This document shows positions 49,945 through 60,987 of a stretch of 64,000 nucleotides of DNA, one piece after another. Each line of letters begins with the position of its first letter. The first letter of the stretch is position 1. The notes beneath the pieces were generated by a model. It made no database searches. It was not told the DNA's origin and was given only the letters and a program-made list of their open reading frames with translations. Source of the stretch: Abelmoschus esculentus. Its lineage: Eukaryota > Streptophyta > Magnoliopsida > Malvales > Malvaceae. The DNA is taken from positions 16,259,001 through 16,323,000 of the forward strand of contig JAUCBN010000006.1 of the NCBI GenBank assembly GCA_035048815.1, in the 5' to 3' direction. The translations under genes and the position numbers were made by a program.

Positions 49945-50192
49945 GAAATCGCTCTGTGCACAGAGCGACTTCCCTAGGTTTCAGAAGCGTAAAACTCTAG
50001 TTTCAAAAAATCGCTCTGTGCACAGAGCGATTTCTTTTGAAATTAAATCGTCCTTAAAGAAATCGCTCTATTCATAGAGCGACTTCTTCGTAATTTGCCT
50101 CGGTTTTACAAAGAAGTCGTTCTATACGCAGAGCGACTTCTGTTGAAACCAAATCGTCCTTAAAGAAATCGCTCTGTGCACAGAGCGATTTC
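49945..50192. repeat. Array of five GC-rich palindromes, left end
   Basis: Five near-identical 26-28 bp palindromes with core TCGCTCTGTGCACAGAGCGA or variants. They lie at 49945-49972, 50006-50033, 50059-50086, 50113-50140 and 50165-50192, spaced about 52-61 bp. Several substitutions are paired across the dyad, such as TCTATTCATAGA in copy 3. The last ends about 36 bp upstream of a TATAAATA. Confidence 0.9.
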
Positions 50193-50228
50193 TTTGTTTA
50201 TGTCGCTTCCCGAGAGTAGCGATCTCCC

Positions 50229-50236
50229 TATAAATA
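50229..50236 (+). promoter_or_regulatory. TATA box of the PMD gene
   Basis: TATAAATA in a GC-richer setting, 115 bp before the putative ATG at 50351, with a pyrimidine-rich leader after it. Confidence 0.55.
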
Positions 50237-50350
50237 GCCGGCCCCTCTTCATTCCATTTCATCCCGAAATCGTGTTCTATCAAAATTTCCTTCATTTTTC
50301 TTCCTTCAAAAGTGTTTTTTAGTTATTTGTCTCAAAATTATTCGATAACA

Positions 50351-53300
50351 TGGCGGGTCTCTGTAGATTGGACGAGAATCATTGTTTCAATTTCTAGCAT
50401 TATAATAAGGTAATTTTTATTTTTTAGATTATTATTATTTTTAATTTTTTATATTATTATTTTTAAAATATTTTATTGAATATTTTCTTTATATTTTTTT
50501 GAAGGGTTATGAAATGGTTTTAAACTGTTACCATCATCGTATTATGGAAGTGTCGCATCCGGCTATTTTGCCTTATCTGATCGAGGCCGGGTTCGGGTAT
50601 GTGAGCCTTATTATTGCTGGGACTAAAGTATATCCATACTTGATTAATGCTCTGCTCGAAAGGTGGAGGCCGGAGATTCACACATTTCATCTTCCGTCTG
50701 GTGAGGCCACTATTACCTTACAAGACGTGCATTTTCAACTTGGGTTACGTATTGATGGCCTCGTTCTAACGGGTATTGTGGAAGACGATTGAGGAAGCCT
50801 TTGTCAGCAATATTTCCGACAAGATGTCCGGTGGGAAAATATTATTGAAGTGGTTGGTCGAAATTTTTTCTAATTTACCCGTTGGTGCCGACGAAGAAAC
50901 AAAGAAGGTAACTAATATTTTTAGTATTTTTTAATTAATTTATTTTTTACTAATTCAAGGTTATATTAATTTTATCAATTTATAGTGTTATGCTCGCGCA
51001 CATATTTTGCGCATAATTGGCGGGATTTTGATGCCGGACAAAACCCGTAATAAAGTGGTTACACCATCTACGTAACTTTTCAGATTCCGGTAATCTCAGT
51101 TGAGGATTGGCTATTCTTGCTTTTTTATATCGAGAGCTTTGTACGAATGTTGATCCTTGAAAACAAGTCATATGAGGCTGCTTAATATACTTCAGTCTTG
51201 GGTATGGTACCGTATGCCTTTTCTTCAGCCTTCTTTGATTACGCGACGTGCATATAAGTTTCCACTAGCTCGAAGGTAATATTTTATTATGTTTAATATT
51301 TTTTATTTTTTTAAAATTATTGTTTATAATTTATTACTGTCAACATGATTTTCTTAAAAATAAATAATAAATAAATAATTAATATAATTAATATAGTAAT
51401 ATATAATTATAATAAATGATAAATATATAAATATTAATATTTAAAAATAAAAAAATAATAAATAACAGAAAACCAAAAATAGTAAAAAAATGAATAAAAA
51501 TATAATAAAATTCAAAAATAAGAGATAATGGAGTTGATGATTTTTTGGTTGGTGGAGTGTTTTTAGGGATTTGAATTTTGTTATGGAGTTTTTTTACTTC
51601 AATCAAAAGTCTGAATTTGAAGCCTATAAAAGGAGGAGGATTTCAAGGTTAAAGGGGCAGAGAACAAAACGAGGAGAAGGGGAGTTGAGATCAGAATTCA
51701 AAGGAGCAAAATTACAAGCTTGAGTAAGGGGAAGGATTTCAATCGGTGAGGAAGCAAAGGAGGTCGAATATTAATATTCGAAATTAGTTGTTTTTAGATT
51801 AATTAGGACTTAAAATTAGTTTTAAAGATTTTAAAAAATTTAATTAGGTTCTAAATTAGAATTTAATTTAGTTTTTTAAGAAAACTTTAAAATTAATTTA
51901 ACCTAGTTAAATTTAATTAATTTAACCCTTTGAACCCTAAAATTAGACTCTAATTAGGTTTAATTTAATTCTTGAATTTTAGAAGATAACTTTAATTAAT
52001 TATTTTAATTAATTTTAATTTCTAAAAATTAAGTTTTAAAATTAATCCAACTTAGGCCTAGTTTTGCCCTTAAACTTTAAAACACACACCAAGCTAGACT
52101 TTAATTAGGTTTTTAAAATTCTTAAAAATTAGAAGATAATTTTAATTAATTATTTTAATTAATTTTAATTAATTTCTAAGGTTTAAAGATTAAACTTCTT
52201 AATTAGGTCTAGTTAGACTTAAACTTTAAGACATTCACCCAACTTAGACTTTAATTAGGCTTTTTTAATTCTTAAAATTTAAGAAATAATTTTAATTAAT
52301 TAATTTAAGTAATTTTAATTAATTTTCTAAAAAGATAAGATTTAAAACTAATTAAGTCTAATAAGCCTTAATTTCACCAAAACTAAACTTTAATTAAGTT
52401 AAAATTAAATTCTTAAAATTTAGAAGTTATAAAGTCTTTGATTAATTTAAATTCTAGGATAAGATTTAAAAATCAACTTAATTAAGTTTAATCCATCCCC
52501 AATTAAACCTTTGAACCTAAAATTCACTAAATAGACTTTAATTAAGATTTAATTAAAATTTGAAGTCAAGAAAATTTAATTAATTAATTTAATTAAAATT
52601 TTCTAAAACTTTAAAAATTAATTTCGCTTAATTTAAGTCTTATCTTTTGTTCAAGGTTTGTTCTCGAGTCCCTTGTAATCTTCTTTCATACAAGTCCCTT
52701 TTGTACTCATGTGAAGAGAAATTTTTGATGTAATATGATGTACCATGATTCTAATAAAAATTGAAGTTCCTTTATCTTGTCCTTTTTATTTTATGTTGTT
52801 TTGCATAACATATTTTAGGAAGGTCACCTAATAAACTTAAGTTAATTAATTTAGAGCCTTTTCTAGGACTAGTCACTTAAATTAATTAATTTAATTAGGA
52901 AGAAAATCTAGTAACATAACATGTGAATCTTATGTCTCGGATACACTAAAGAGGTTGATGTTTTGACGCACTATGATGCTGACCTAGAGAGTGTACCTTG
53001 GCATCGAATTCATGTGTTATTAAAAACTTAGAATTTTGACAGAATCTTAGGTTTAGAATTAAATAAATGGATAGGTAAATAACTAGTAACGCTAGTAACT
53101 TAGGTTTCAAACTTAAGTAATGGAGCCTATTCTAGGGTTAGAACTTAAAATGAACAAGATTAAAAATGGCCATGCATTTTGCTTTAGCCTTTTGAGGCGG
53201 AAGTTGCATTCCTTTAAATTTGGGTGAGGTTTCCTATCTAGAGGACGCCTCGTTCAACTCAAGTTTAAGGGTGATGTAATTTTCAAATCAAAAGGATATC

Positions 53301-54697
53301 CAAAATTCAAATAATGTTCATTTAACAATGGAAAATTAAATTAATATCTTTCTTCAAAATGTCAATGCCACGTAATGTTTTTCAAGGTACCAATTTTTGG
53401 GCGTTTGTAAGGGTCGTCCTTACACGTAACCGACTCCCGAACCCAATGTTTTTAAAACGAATCTCTGGTTTATTTTTTTATGGTGTCTGGCCTACCTAAG
53501 TGGCCGGTGGCGACTCCAAGTCAACCTTTTTTAAATTAAATTATAGATTTTTCTAAAATTTGAGTTTTTCAAGATTAAAAATGACGAAATTCGAATTTTT
53601 CAAAAACCAATCGCCGAACACTTTTTTTACCCTAAAAACCGCGTTTTTTTAAAGAGGTCGCGACAATTACTTATAATTTTATTTTATTAATGGTAGGTGG
53701 TGTTATCCATTGTCGTATTCTGGATTATCGGATACCTAACAAAAATTTTGATTACTGATAGATAGGGAAGAAGAGGTAATTCTATTTTTTTATATTTTAA
53801 TTTAATTTATTAAATTTTAAAATCTTTTAATTTATTTTAATATAAATATTATTTTTTTCAGTTTATTTGGCAACCATACAGTGAGTCAGCTATTATGTAT
53901 TGTATCCCAGCTAACATATTGAATCGCTCAAACTTATGGTTTGCGATGGTGCCGCTTATTAATTAATCAACTGTCGAGTGGCATCCTAGTAATAGAGTTC
54001 TACGACAATTTGAGTTTAAGCAAGGCATTCCAGAACCACCTCTTATTTTTGACACCTTGTATGCTCTGACAAACATATGGAGTACATCCAGATGTGGGCA
54101 GAAAGATTACAGCGAATCTCGATGTGTGAACCAATTGTTACCGAGAGTTTGGGATACGGGTATTTCCATTGGTATATTGAAAACTATAAGCCCCACATCT
54201 TGACTGAAGAGGAGCGAGCATGCGAATTAGCCGTTGCTCTGCGAAGACGTCCATCGACCCAACGAGCAGGGTGTGGAAGATGGCGAAATGTTCAAGAGGA
54301 GCCACCTGCTACACCAATGCCCCAATCGTCTTGGTCTCTTCAGTTTCCACCACCCTCAGAGGGTTTTTTTACTAACATCTTGCAGTCGTTTATGTCTGCG
54401 ATAGGTATTACCATCGTCCCGATATCATTAACTTCTTACTATCCACCACCGCCAGCATATGTGCCTAAGTTTGCTCTTATGCCTCAATTTTCATATTTTG
54501 GATCTAGCTCAGGTATGGTCGACCAAACTCTTCCTCAAATCCTCTTTTATATTGACCTATCTGGTAGTGGTTCTCCCTCCGATAATGTGGAAGGAGATGA
54601 GGAGGAAGAAGAAGACCCTGAAAGATTGCAACAAAGAAATCCGCATCGGGATCATCGTCCACCACGTTGCGGCACAGGCGGGCATAGACGTTATTAG
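50351..54697 (+). pseudogene. Plant mobile domain (PMD/MAIN-like) gene, broken
   Basis: Transposon-borne relative of Arabidopsis MAIN/MAIL1. The start is MAGLCRLDENH at 50351; exon 2 (from about 50504) reads GYEMVLNCYHHR and LINALLERWRPEIHTFHLPS, ATITLQDVHFQLGLRIDG. Exon 3 (about 50986) reads CYARAHILRIIGGILMPDK. An exon near 53875 reads FIWQPYSESAIMYCIPANI, and a Pro/acidic tail ends in RNPHRDHRPPRCGTGGHR (stop 54697). Lesions include TAG in exon 1, TGA where DDW is expected (50789), frame changes around 50850, 51060 and 54080, and a solo LTR between exons. The family is thought to act in silencing or gene regulation; in transposons its role is unknown. The order PMD then MULE transposase, tail to tail, shows it belongs to the element. 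Confidence 0.85.
51338..53665 (+). mobile_element. Solo LTR of a gypsy-type element, 2.3 kb
   Basis: Starts TGTCAACATG and ends GGTCGCGACA (TG..CA), with perfect 5-bp direct repeats ATTAC at 51333-51337 and 53666-53670. There is no internal coding sequence, primer site or second LTR, so it is a recombination product of a full element. Its 3' portion (53388-53520: ATTTTTGGGCGTTT, CGACTCCCGAA, GGCGACTCCAA) resembles the complement of the LTRs of the 7796-19893 element, indicating a related family. The interior (51800-52640) is a TTAATTAATTTTAATT-rich semi-repetitive tract. Confidence 0.92.
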
Positions 54698-54950
54698 TTT
54701 TTTTATATATTTTTTTCTTAATTTTGTTAATTTCATATGTTTATGGTTTTATTGTAGACGTTTTCTTTTTATTGTAGACGCTTTGTTGTTATATATTTAC
54801 GCTTTCTTATTAATTTGCTAAATTTAATATTTTAAATATTTTACATATTCCTCCATCAAATCTTAAGTCTTAATAAATAGACACATTAAAGAATAAACAA
54901 ATATTAAAAAAAAATTAAATATTACACATATTAATCAAATATAAACCGTA

Positions 54951-57761
54951 TCACTCTATAGAAGGACCAGATCGATGAGGACATGTTCTTCGGGTGTGTC
55001 CTGGATTTTTACAAATGGTGCATAACTTGGATTGCCCAGTACTTTCTCTATTACCGACCAAATCTTCATCGCAGAATATTCTAGTTGATATTGGACGACC
55101 TTTTTTCTCTCGTCTTAATGCAAAATCGGTCGTATTTTCGGTTCATCTCCCGTCGCATCTTCATCTCATTCATTTCTAATAGGAGGAAACTCGCGTTCGT
55201 AAACCTTAAATACGGTTGTCAGCAAGTAAACTGGGTCAACAATCGTCATGTAATTTAACCGGACAGAAGAACAAGCAACAATGGCGTGCGAACAGAGATA
55301 TTTAAATGTTTGAAAGAACCCACAATCACATGTTCTTTTCCTCAGATCAACGACGTAAGCATTATGTTGTATACCTTCTAACGGTCTGAAGTACTCCGAG
55401 ACATGAAATAAATGCTTTTCCCGTGAGAAACAAGTCATATTCATGGAATTCGAGTGTTGTTCAAATGCTTGCAATTTATTTTGAAGATCAGGGTGAATTG
55501 TATGACCACCTTCCATATACTCTTGAGCTTGTTTATCCAATGTGGCAAAGAGGGTTCCCAACCGATAATATGTCGTTTTGACAACAGAAGTGATCGATAA
55601 ATGTCTCACTCCTTTTAACGATGAGTTGATTGCCTCGGCTAGGTTAGTGGTCATATGACCATATCTTTTGCCTTCATCAAATGAATGAAGTCACTTCTCT
55701 CGGGTTATATTAAGAAGGTAGTTATATCCATCTTCATTGCGATGATGTAAGTCATCCAAAAGTTGTTCGACTTCTCGCACCAAGTATGTGTTTCCTATGT
55801 AGTAAAAAAAACGGGGTTAATAATTATGAAAACAAATTTGAGGAGAAAGAAGAATAAGCAAATACTAACCCATTCGAAGCACCATTATACGTTCATTGGG
55901 GCTTTTGAACCTCGCCAAGTAATTAGCTGCAATATGTCGTAGACAATACCGATGATAAATATGTGGCAGTTGTCAAGATCGGCCCATCTTCTGCATTGCG
56001 TATTTGATCGCTTTGCCTTGGCCAGAAATTATACATATCTCATCATCCCTATCCCGCAAGAAGGTGATAGAACATACCTTCGCAAATTCTTTAGGAAGAA
56101 CTCCCAAGAAAGGAGATCCTCTTTTTCAACGATTGCGAAGGCAACTGGAACAATCTTTCAGTTACCATCTTGTGCAACTATCAACAATAAAATTTGTGTG
56201 TACCTGTCGTACAACCAAGTACCGTCGATCTGAACCATCGGTTTGTAATGACGGAATGCATTAACATATTGTGGAAAAGTCTAAAATAACCGTTCAAATT
56301 GGCAAACACCGGGTATGATACGGTCATTTTCATACGCCAGTACTATTTCTAGCTTCACCACCGTCCCAGGAATATGCTTTTTCATCAACGAAAGCCACGA
56401 TCGCAATCCATTGTATGATTCCTCCCACTAACCGTACAACTTCTGAACGGCACGTTGTTTTGCATACCATGCTCGTTTATACGGAACATGGTAACCGTAT
56501 TGAGACGTGACTGAAGCCATACAAGTATCAATGGTTACCCGCGAATTCACTTTCACCATAGGCATAATGGCATCACACAGCACATGCATATACAAGTTTC
56601 GATGATCCTGATTAAGGCGACCCACGGTGCATGTGTGAGAGCCATCAAACTTGATAATTTGCCAAAGGTTGTTTAATTTCTTCAGACAAGAAACACGAAC
56701 CCTCCATTTACATCCTTGCTTCTTGTATACACATTTAACAATGTACTTATCAAATGTATTCTTGTAAACACCGGATGCAATAGAGTTACGGATATTATAA
56801 TGTTTGGTTGCTGCAATCGCCAGAGCCTTGGTCTCGAAAACCTTTCCTTTAAATATTTCAAGAGAATCACCTTGGTTGTATTGGTCGATTTAATGGAATT
56901 GCAGAAATTCCGGAGCATTGAAGGTTTCCATATCAATGGATGCAAAGTGGAACGGTGGCTCGTAAAACAATATTGCCATTGAAGTGTTAAAGGCATCCAC
57001 TTCGTATGGCTCCTCTAGCTCATCGACATCTTCAGGAGGGCCATAAAAAAAGCCTAGCTCATCACCATCATGGCTGGCTTCTAAATCGGTTCTTCGTTAG
57101 AGCGGTCACCCTCAAATTTGAACAATTGTAAGTCCAGCGTATCACCAACAACTACAGATGAATGTTGGGTTGGTGGGAAGTTTAAATCAAATTCAGACCG
57201 AGCGAACGAAGATGGTTAGGTGGGTGGTAGATTAAGGTCAAAATCAAAAGAAGCTACACAAGAATGTCTTGCCGCCAAAGACGATGGAACATCAACATTG
57301 TTCTGTGAATAATATGTCGACAACAAGTTGAAGTCATCTCGAATATTAGCCATATGGCTATAAACGTTAGGGTCAAAATCAAAATTTACACGATACCAAT
57401 CTGGGACGGTAGGAACATCATCATCATTATCAGAAAAAATCACAAACAACTCTAACGGACCTCCTAAGGAATATTACATGTGCGAATCGAGCATCATTTC
57501 AACGTCGCTATTGTCAAACACATGAAAAATTGTATAATACAATGGCTTCAATGATGTCATCAATCTATATTTTAATGGCTCCAATTTTTGACCTCGAGCA
57601 TGCGGAACATGATCCGATGCTCTTTTCATCAATGATCTATAGCTTAATCTCCGCGGAAGCTTAAGTGTAACTGTATTCGAAGACTGAAACACCACACCCA
57701 AAGATGCATCACCAACCATTTGACCATCGTAATAAACTAAAGCAGTGATTCTTCTTGACAT
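54951..57761 (-). pseudogene. MuDR-type MULE transposase, broken
   Basis: Domains in order: an N-terminal beta-grasp/PB1-like domain from ATG 57761 (MSRRITALVYYDGQMVGDAS..); an acidic linker (57216-57449); a DNA-binding region (YIVKCVYKKQGCKWRVRVSC); the MULE catalytic core opening with KPMVQIDGTWLYDRY, with the first catalytic Asp (about 56220); and a SWIM zinc finger at 55166-55654 (CDCGFF..LCSHAI). The C-terminal knuckle CTICKNPGHTRRTC ends at TGA 54951. Lesions include TAA at 57474-57476 inside otherwise continuous sequence, further stops near 57210 and 57080, a TAG/TAA near 56420, and several frame changes. The protein would cut and join the element's ends; this copy cannot make it. Confidence 0.88.
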
Positions 57762-58078
57762 TTTGACTTTTAAATTCAAATGAAAACGGACTCCAACTAT
57801 AACTTTTGGGATTGGGAATTGAGAATTCTGGTTGGAAATTTCGGGGTTCAAGTTCAAAATATTTAAGCACCGAAGAAGTCGCTTCCTGCAGGAAACAACT
57901 TCAGTTGTCAGACTGAGAATCACTTCCTGCACAAAGCGACTTCCTTTGTCATAAAAGAAATTGCTACCTGCAGGTAGCGGTTTCAATAATTTCCTGGCTA
58001 TATAAGATTTGTTTCCCTGCTTTCAGACTGTAAATACTCCGTCAATAATTCATCAAGTTTCAGAAAAGATTTGTGTAG
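57762..58078. promoter_or_regulatory. Shared divergent promoter inside the MULE
   Basis: 317 bp between the head-to-head transposase and third-gene starts. It carries three diverged palindromes of the end-array type (57875-57902, 57917-57943, 57957-57984), with cores such as CTACCTGCAGGTAG. TATATAAG at 57999-58006 serves the plus-strand gene; an AAATATTTT near 57860 may serve the transposase. Confidence 0.65.
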
Positions 58079-58588
58079 ATGGCTATGTTTTTTTGCGTTC
58101 TTTTCTTCTCCGGTACATATGGTTACACTTCGTTTAGTAGCAAGATAAAATACGATGAATTCTATGACTTAATATCGACGGAGGTTGCGAAGGAGACAAC
58201 AAGAACAAGAGAAATCTTATACTTGCAAGCAAAAATACCAGTTGATGAACCAGGTCTTGAAGCACATTACCTGTTGAAATTATCAACTTCAAAAGACCTT
58301 CGTAAGATGTTTCGAGCTTACACAAATATTCCATGTCTATATATTGAGATTTACGTCAAATTTAAGGATGAAGTTAGTTCAGTTATGGATGAAGTTAGTT
58401 CATCAAGCAACATCGATGAAGAAACAATTTTACAACGTATCAACAACAGACGACATCAAAAGGAACATCAAATTGAAGAACTGAACTTAACATCTGATGT
58501 GTCTACAGATTACGAAGACACGGAAACAAACGATTTCTTCAACCACTTAGATATTTCTTATATAAAGTTTAATATTTTCGGGCAATAG
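58079..58588 (+). CDS. Stand-alone relative of the transposase N-terminal domain
   Basis: Intact 169-codon frame, ATG 58079 to TAG, 73 bp after a TATA box. I know no named family for it. The first 90 or so residues parallel the transposase N-terminus. FFSGTYGYTSFSSKI aligns with YYDGQMVGDASLGVV; LQAKIPVDEPGLEAHYLLKL with LKYRLMTSLKPLYYTIFHVF; and IPCLYIEIYVKF with the LELFVIF that follows the transposase TAA. This suggests a PB1-like fold made as a separate protein. The tail is acidic and Ser/Thr-rich (DEVSSVMDEVSSSSN, contains a DEVSS duplication), without catalytic motifs. It might partner the transposase or modulate it; that is inference. It is the only gene of the element without lesions. 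Confidence 0.65.
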   Translation: MAMFFCVLFFSGTYGYTSFSSKIKYDEFYDLISTEVAKETTRTREILYLQAKIPVDEPGLEAHYLLKLSTSKDLRKMFRAYTNIPCLYIEIYVKFKDEVSSVMDEVSSSSNIDEETILQRINNRRHQKEHQIEELNLTSDVSTDYEDTETNDFFNHLDISYIKFNIFGQ

Positions 58589-58747
58589 TAATAAAGTATA
58601 TTTTTTATTACATTTTTTTACATAACTATACCTTTTATTAACCTTTACTTATTAAGATACGTTTAATTAATAAAATATATCTTTTATTATTAACCTTACT
58701 TATTAAGATAAGAATATTAAAAATATATTACAAAAATAAACATAACC

Positions 58748-58943
58748 GAAATCGCTCTGTGCACAGAGCTATTTCTAGATTCATAAATACAGAGCGATTT
58801 CTTGAAACTAGGGTTTTACGCTTCTGAAACCTAGGGAAGTCGCTTTGTGCACAAAGCGATTTCTTATCCACATTATAATTAATGACTTATGTGGCAAGGG
58901 ATGCCAAATCAGTCCGAAGTCGCTTCTTGCACAAAGCAATTTC
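58748..58943. repeat. GC-rich palindromes, right end of the MULE
   Basis: Copies at 58748-58775, 58836-58863 (core CGCTTTGTGCACAAAGCG) and 58916-58943, plus a half-site near 58790. They mirror the left array within the inverted repeat, but the right arm has fewer and more diverged units. Confidence 0.85.
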
Positions 58944-59072
58944 TTTAATCGTTTTGTGTATTTCTTCTTACGTATTTTGATAGGGTATAGATTTGTCATT
59001 AAAGTTGGAAAAGGTATATTTTTAGATTTAAATAATAAAAAAGGTTATTTAAATAATTTTTCCCTGGTAGAC

Positions 59073-60300
59073 TGGTGGTGGCATGTGTTCCAAAAACAAA
59101 GTTAAAAAGATTGAAGATAGGTGGGGGACACACCGCCTACATTATACGGCTATGACGGGGGAATTTTTTTGTTTTCTTTGATTTCTGTTGCCATGATACG
59201 TTGGGCTTGGCGTTAACCAAATTCGTTGGTACCCACAAATAATAATAATATCTCAAGTAAATTATACTTTTCATCACTTAAATTTTTATTTAATCTTTAA
59301 AATTTTAATTTAATTATATAATTTTTGAATTATTCTTATTTTGAGGATGATTTAATTTATTAATATTTTCTTATAATATCATATATTTTTATTCAATTAT
59401 ATTAATATTTTTTTTCATTTTGCACTGATGAAGAATCTACGGATGATTTCCTTTCGAAACAAGGAGCGTTCCATTCCGGAAGGAGACAATTGACAGTGTC
59501 CCTCTCCCGTCTTCCCGGCACCATATTTTGCCACAATAAACAAATCTCATTTTTTAAAAAACAAAATGTTTTTCAATTGATTTTGATTGATGTTAATACA
59601 TCTTTTCGCATTCAAATTCGATTCAAAGACTCTCATCAAATGATTTTACTTATGTGCTAAGGTGACCTATGTCATTAGAGTAGAAAACCATCTCGATAGA
59701 AGTTAAATATTAAATGATGATAGGTAAATCAACGGGAGTTTTGTACAGACGAAATAAAAAAGATTATACATTGCCTTAAAAATTAAATTTTAAAATTTTG
59801 ATAAAGTATATTTATTTAGATGATATTAATCTTAAAATTTTATTTTCTTCCATCCGATTGTGACACATATCATCTCTTGATGATGACACGTGTCACAATC
59901 TGATTGAAGGAAAACAAATATAACAAATATAAAATAAAAATAAAAATTAATCATTAAATTGGATGATGACACATGTCATTACCTGATTGAATAATTTATA
60001 TTATTTAATTTAATTAAAATTAGGATCAAATTGATTTAATAAATAAATAATAGGGACTTAAAGCATAATTTTTTAATTTTTTTATTTAAAATTTTTTTAT
60101 TAATATATACGTCATCACTCCGTTAATCTTCCGTTTAAATTTTTACAGTAATGGTTAATAGGTTGATTTCATAATTGGGTGACTTAATTAATAATTTTAT
60201 TAGTTAGATAATTAAAATAGATATCTTCAATTAGTTGGATGATCACTAAAATAGTTTACTCTTTTATTTATTTGATTTTATAAGTTCTCTCTGTCCTCTG
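59073..60300. other. Intergenic sequence
   Basis: Unique-looking DNA to about 59570, then AT-rich. Between 59850 and 60000 TGATGACACGTGTCA-like phrases recur several times (GACACATATCATC, GATGACACGTGTCA, GATGACACATGTCAT), a small repeat with CACGTG cores. No gene seen. Confidence 0.45.
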
Positions 60301-60315
60301 ACCGGAACGAGGGAA

Positions 60316-60323
60316 TATAAAAG
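60316..60323 (+). promoter_or_regulatory. TATA box of the RopGEF gene
   Basis: ATATAAAA in GGGAATATAAAAGCTCC, about 30 bp before a plausible start site near 60345 and about 670 bp before the main ATG, with a leader intron between. Confidence 0.5.
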
Positions 60324-60344
60324 CTCCATCTTTTCAGTTCAGTA

Positions 60345-60541
60345 AGGAGCAAGCAGCCTGGCACTAACAGTCGAACACCCAATGGCTCGCAAGAATATCG
60401 TTTCTACCTTGCGCCGCTTTTGAAAACCGCAGAATCTCCACCTTCCTTTCTAGATTTTGCCTTTTCCTTCAATGATCTACAAATGCAGCTTTGATTGCTT
60501 TTGAACTTCACATCTCAGCCCCTGCATTTATCACGCTTCCA
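60345..60541 (+). other. Non-coding leader exon of RopGEF with a small uORF
   Basis: Pyrimidine-rich leader ending ..CGCTTCCAG before GTTTGT, a fair splice donor at 60542. The next exon probably starts after GTGGGCAG at 60964, 24 bp before the main ATG, giving a leader intron of about 420 bp. An upstream ORF at 60382-60423 encodes the 13-residue MARKNIVSTLRRF and may dampen translation. Confidence 0.5.
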
Positions 60542-60987
60542 GGTTTGTTCTCCAAATGCAGTTTCTTTAGCTTTACCCCCTTTTAATGTCTGGGTTTAAG
60601 AAACTACAAAATTTTTATTTATTCTGAGAATCTGAGGTGTTTTATACACTGCTGGTGTTTAAGGAATGCATTTTTCTCTGTGTTGTTTACACATAATGAA
60701 GCTTTGTTTGCTTACTTACTGGTTGGTTCTTTTGGTTCCCATTTCCCGACCCTTTTCCCTAATGATTTTAAATTTTGGAAGTTGGTACACGCTTTTTGTT
60801 TTTCACTACAAAAACATGAAATCCTTCATAATCCCATAAAAAGTCAATTTACTTGTTCTTTAATCAAACCATGTTTTTGTTTTTCTCTTTATGGTCATCA
60901 AGAAAAATTGGGGTTCAAAAATCTAATCTTTTGATGGCAAATGGTAATCATCTTTCGGTGGGCAGGGAGATAAACGAAGGAAGGAAA

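Larger units (their letters stand above)
49771..59063. mobile_element. Large Mutator-like element (MULE) with three genes, 9.3 kb
   Basis: Starts GGCAAAATTATTTAAATAAC and ends in the inverse (rc: GGAAAAATTATTTAAATAAC). The inverted repeats extend about 270-290 bp (49771 to about 50035 and about 58775-59063). It is flanked by 9-bp direct repeats CTGGTGGAC (49762-49770) and CTGGTAGAC (59064-59072), one transition apart. The cargo is a plant-mobile-domain gene (plus), a MuDR-type transposase (minus) and a third small gene (plus). The first two carry stops and frameshifts, so this copy cannot move itself. A solo LTR (51338-53665) inserted later; without it the element is about 7.0 kb. Confidence 0.93.

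Noticed and set aside
49945..50192. CRISPR or tRNA-like hairpins
   Set aside because: Evenly spaced palindromes, but the spacers are also similar to each other and lie in MULE ends; no cloverleaf.
56716..56982. Plus-strand frame of 88 codons
   Set aside because: Shadow of the transposase region on the other strand.
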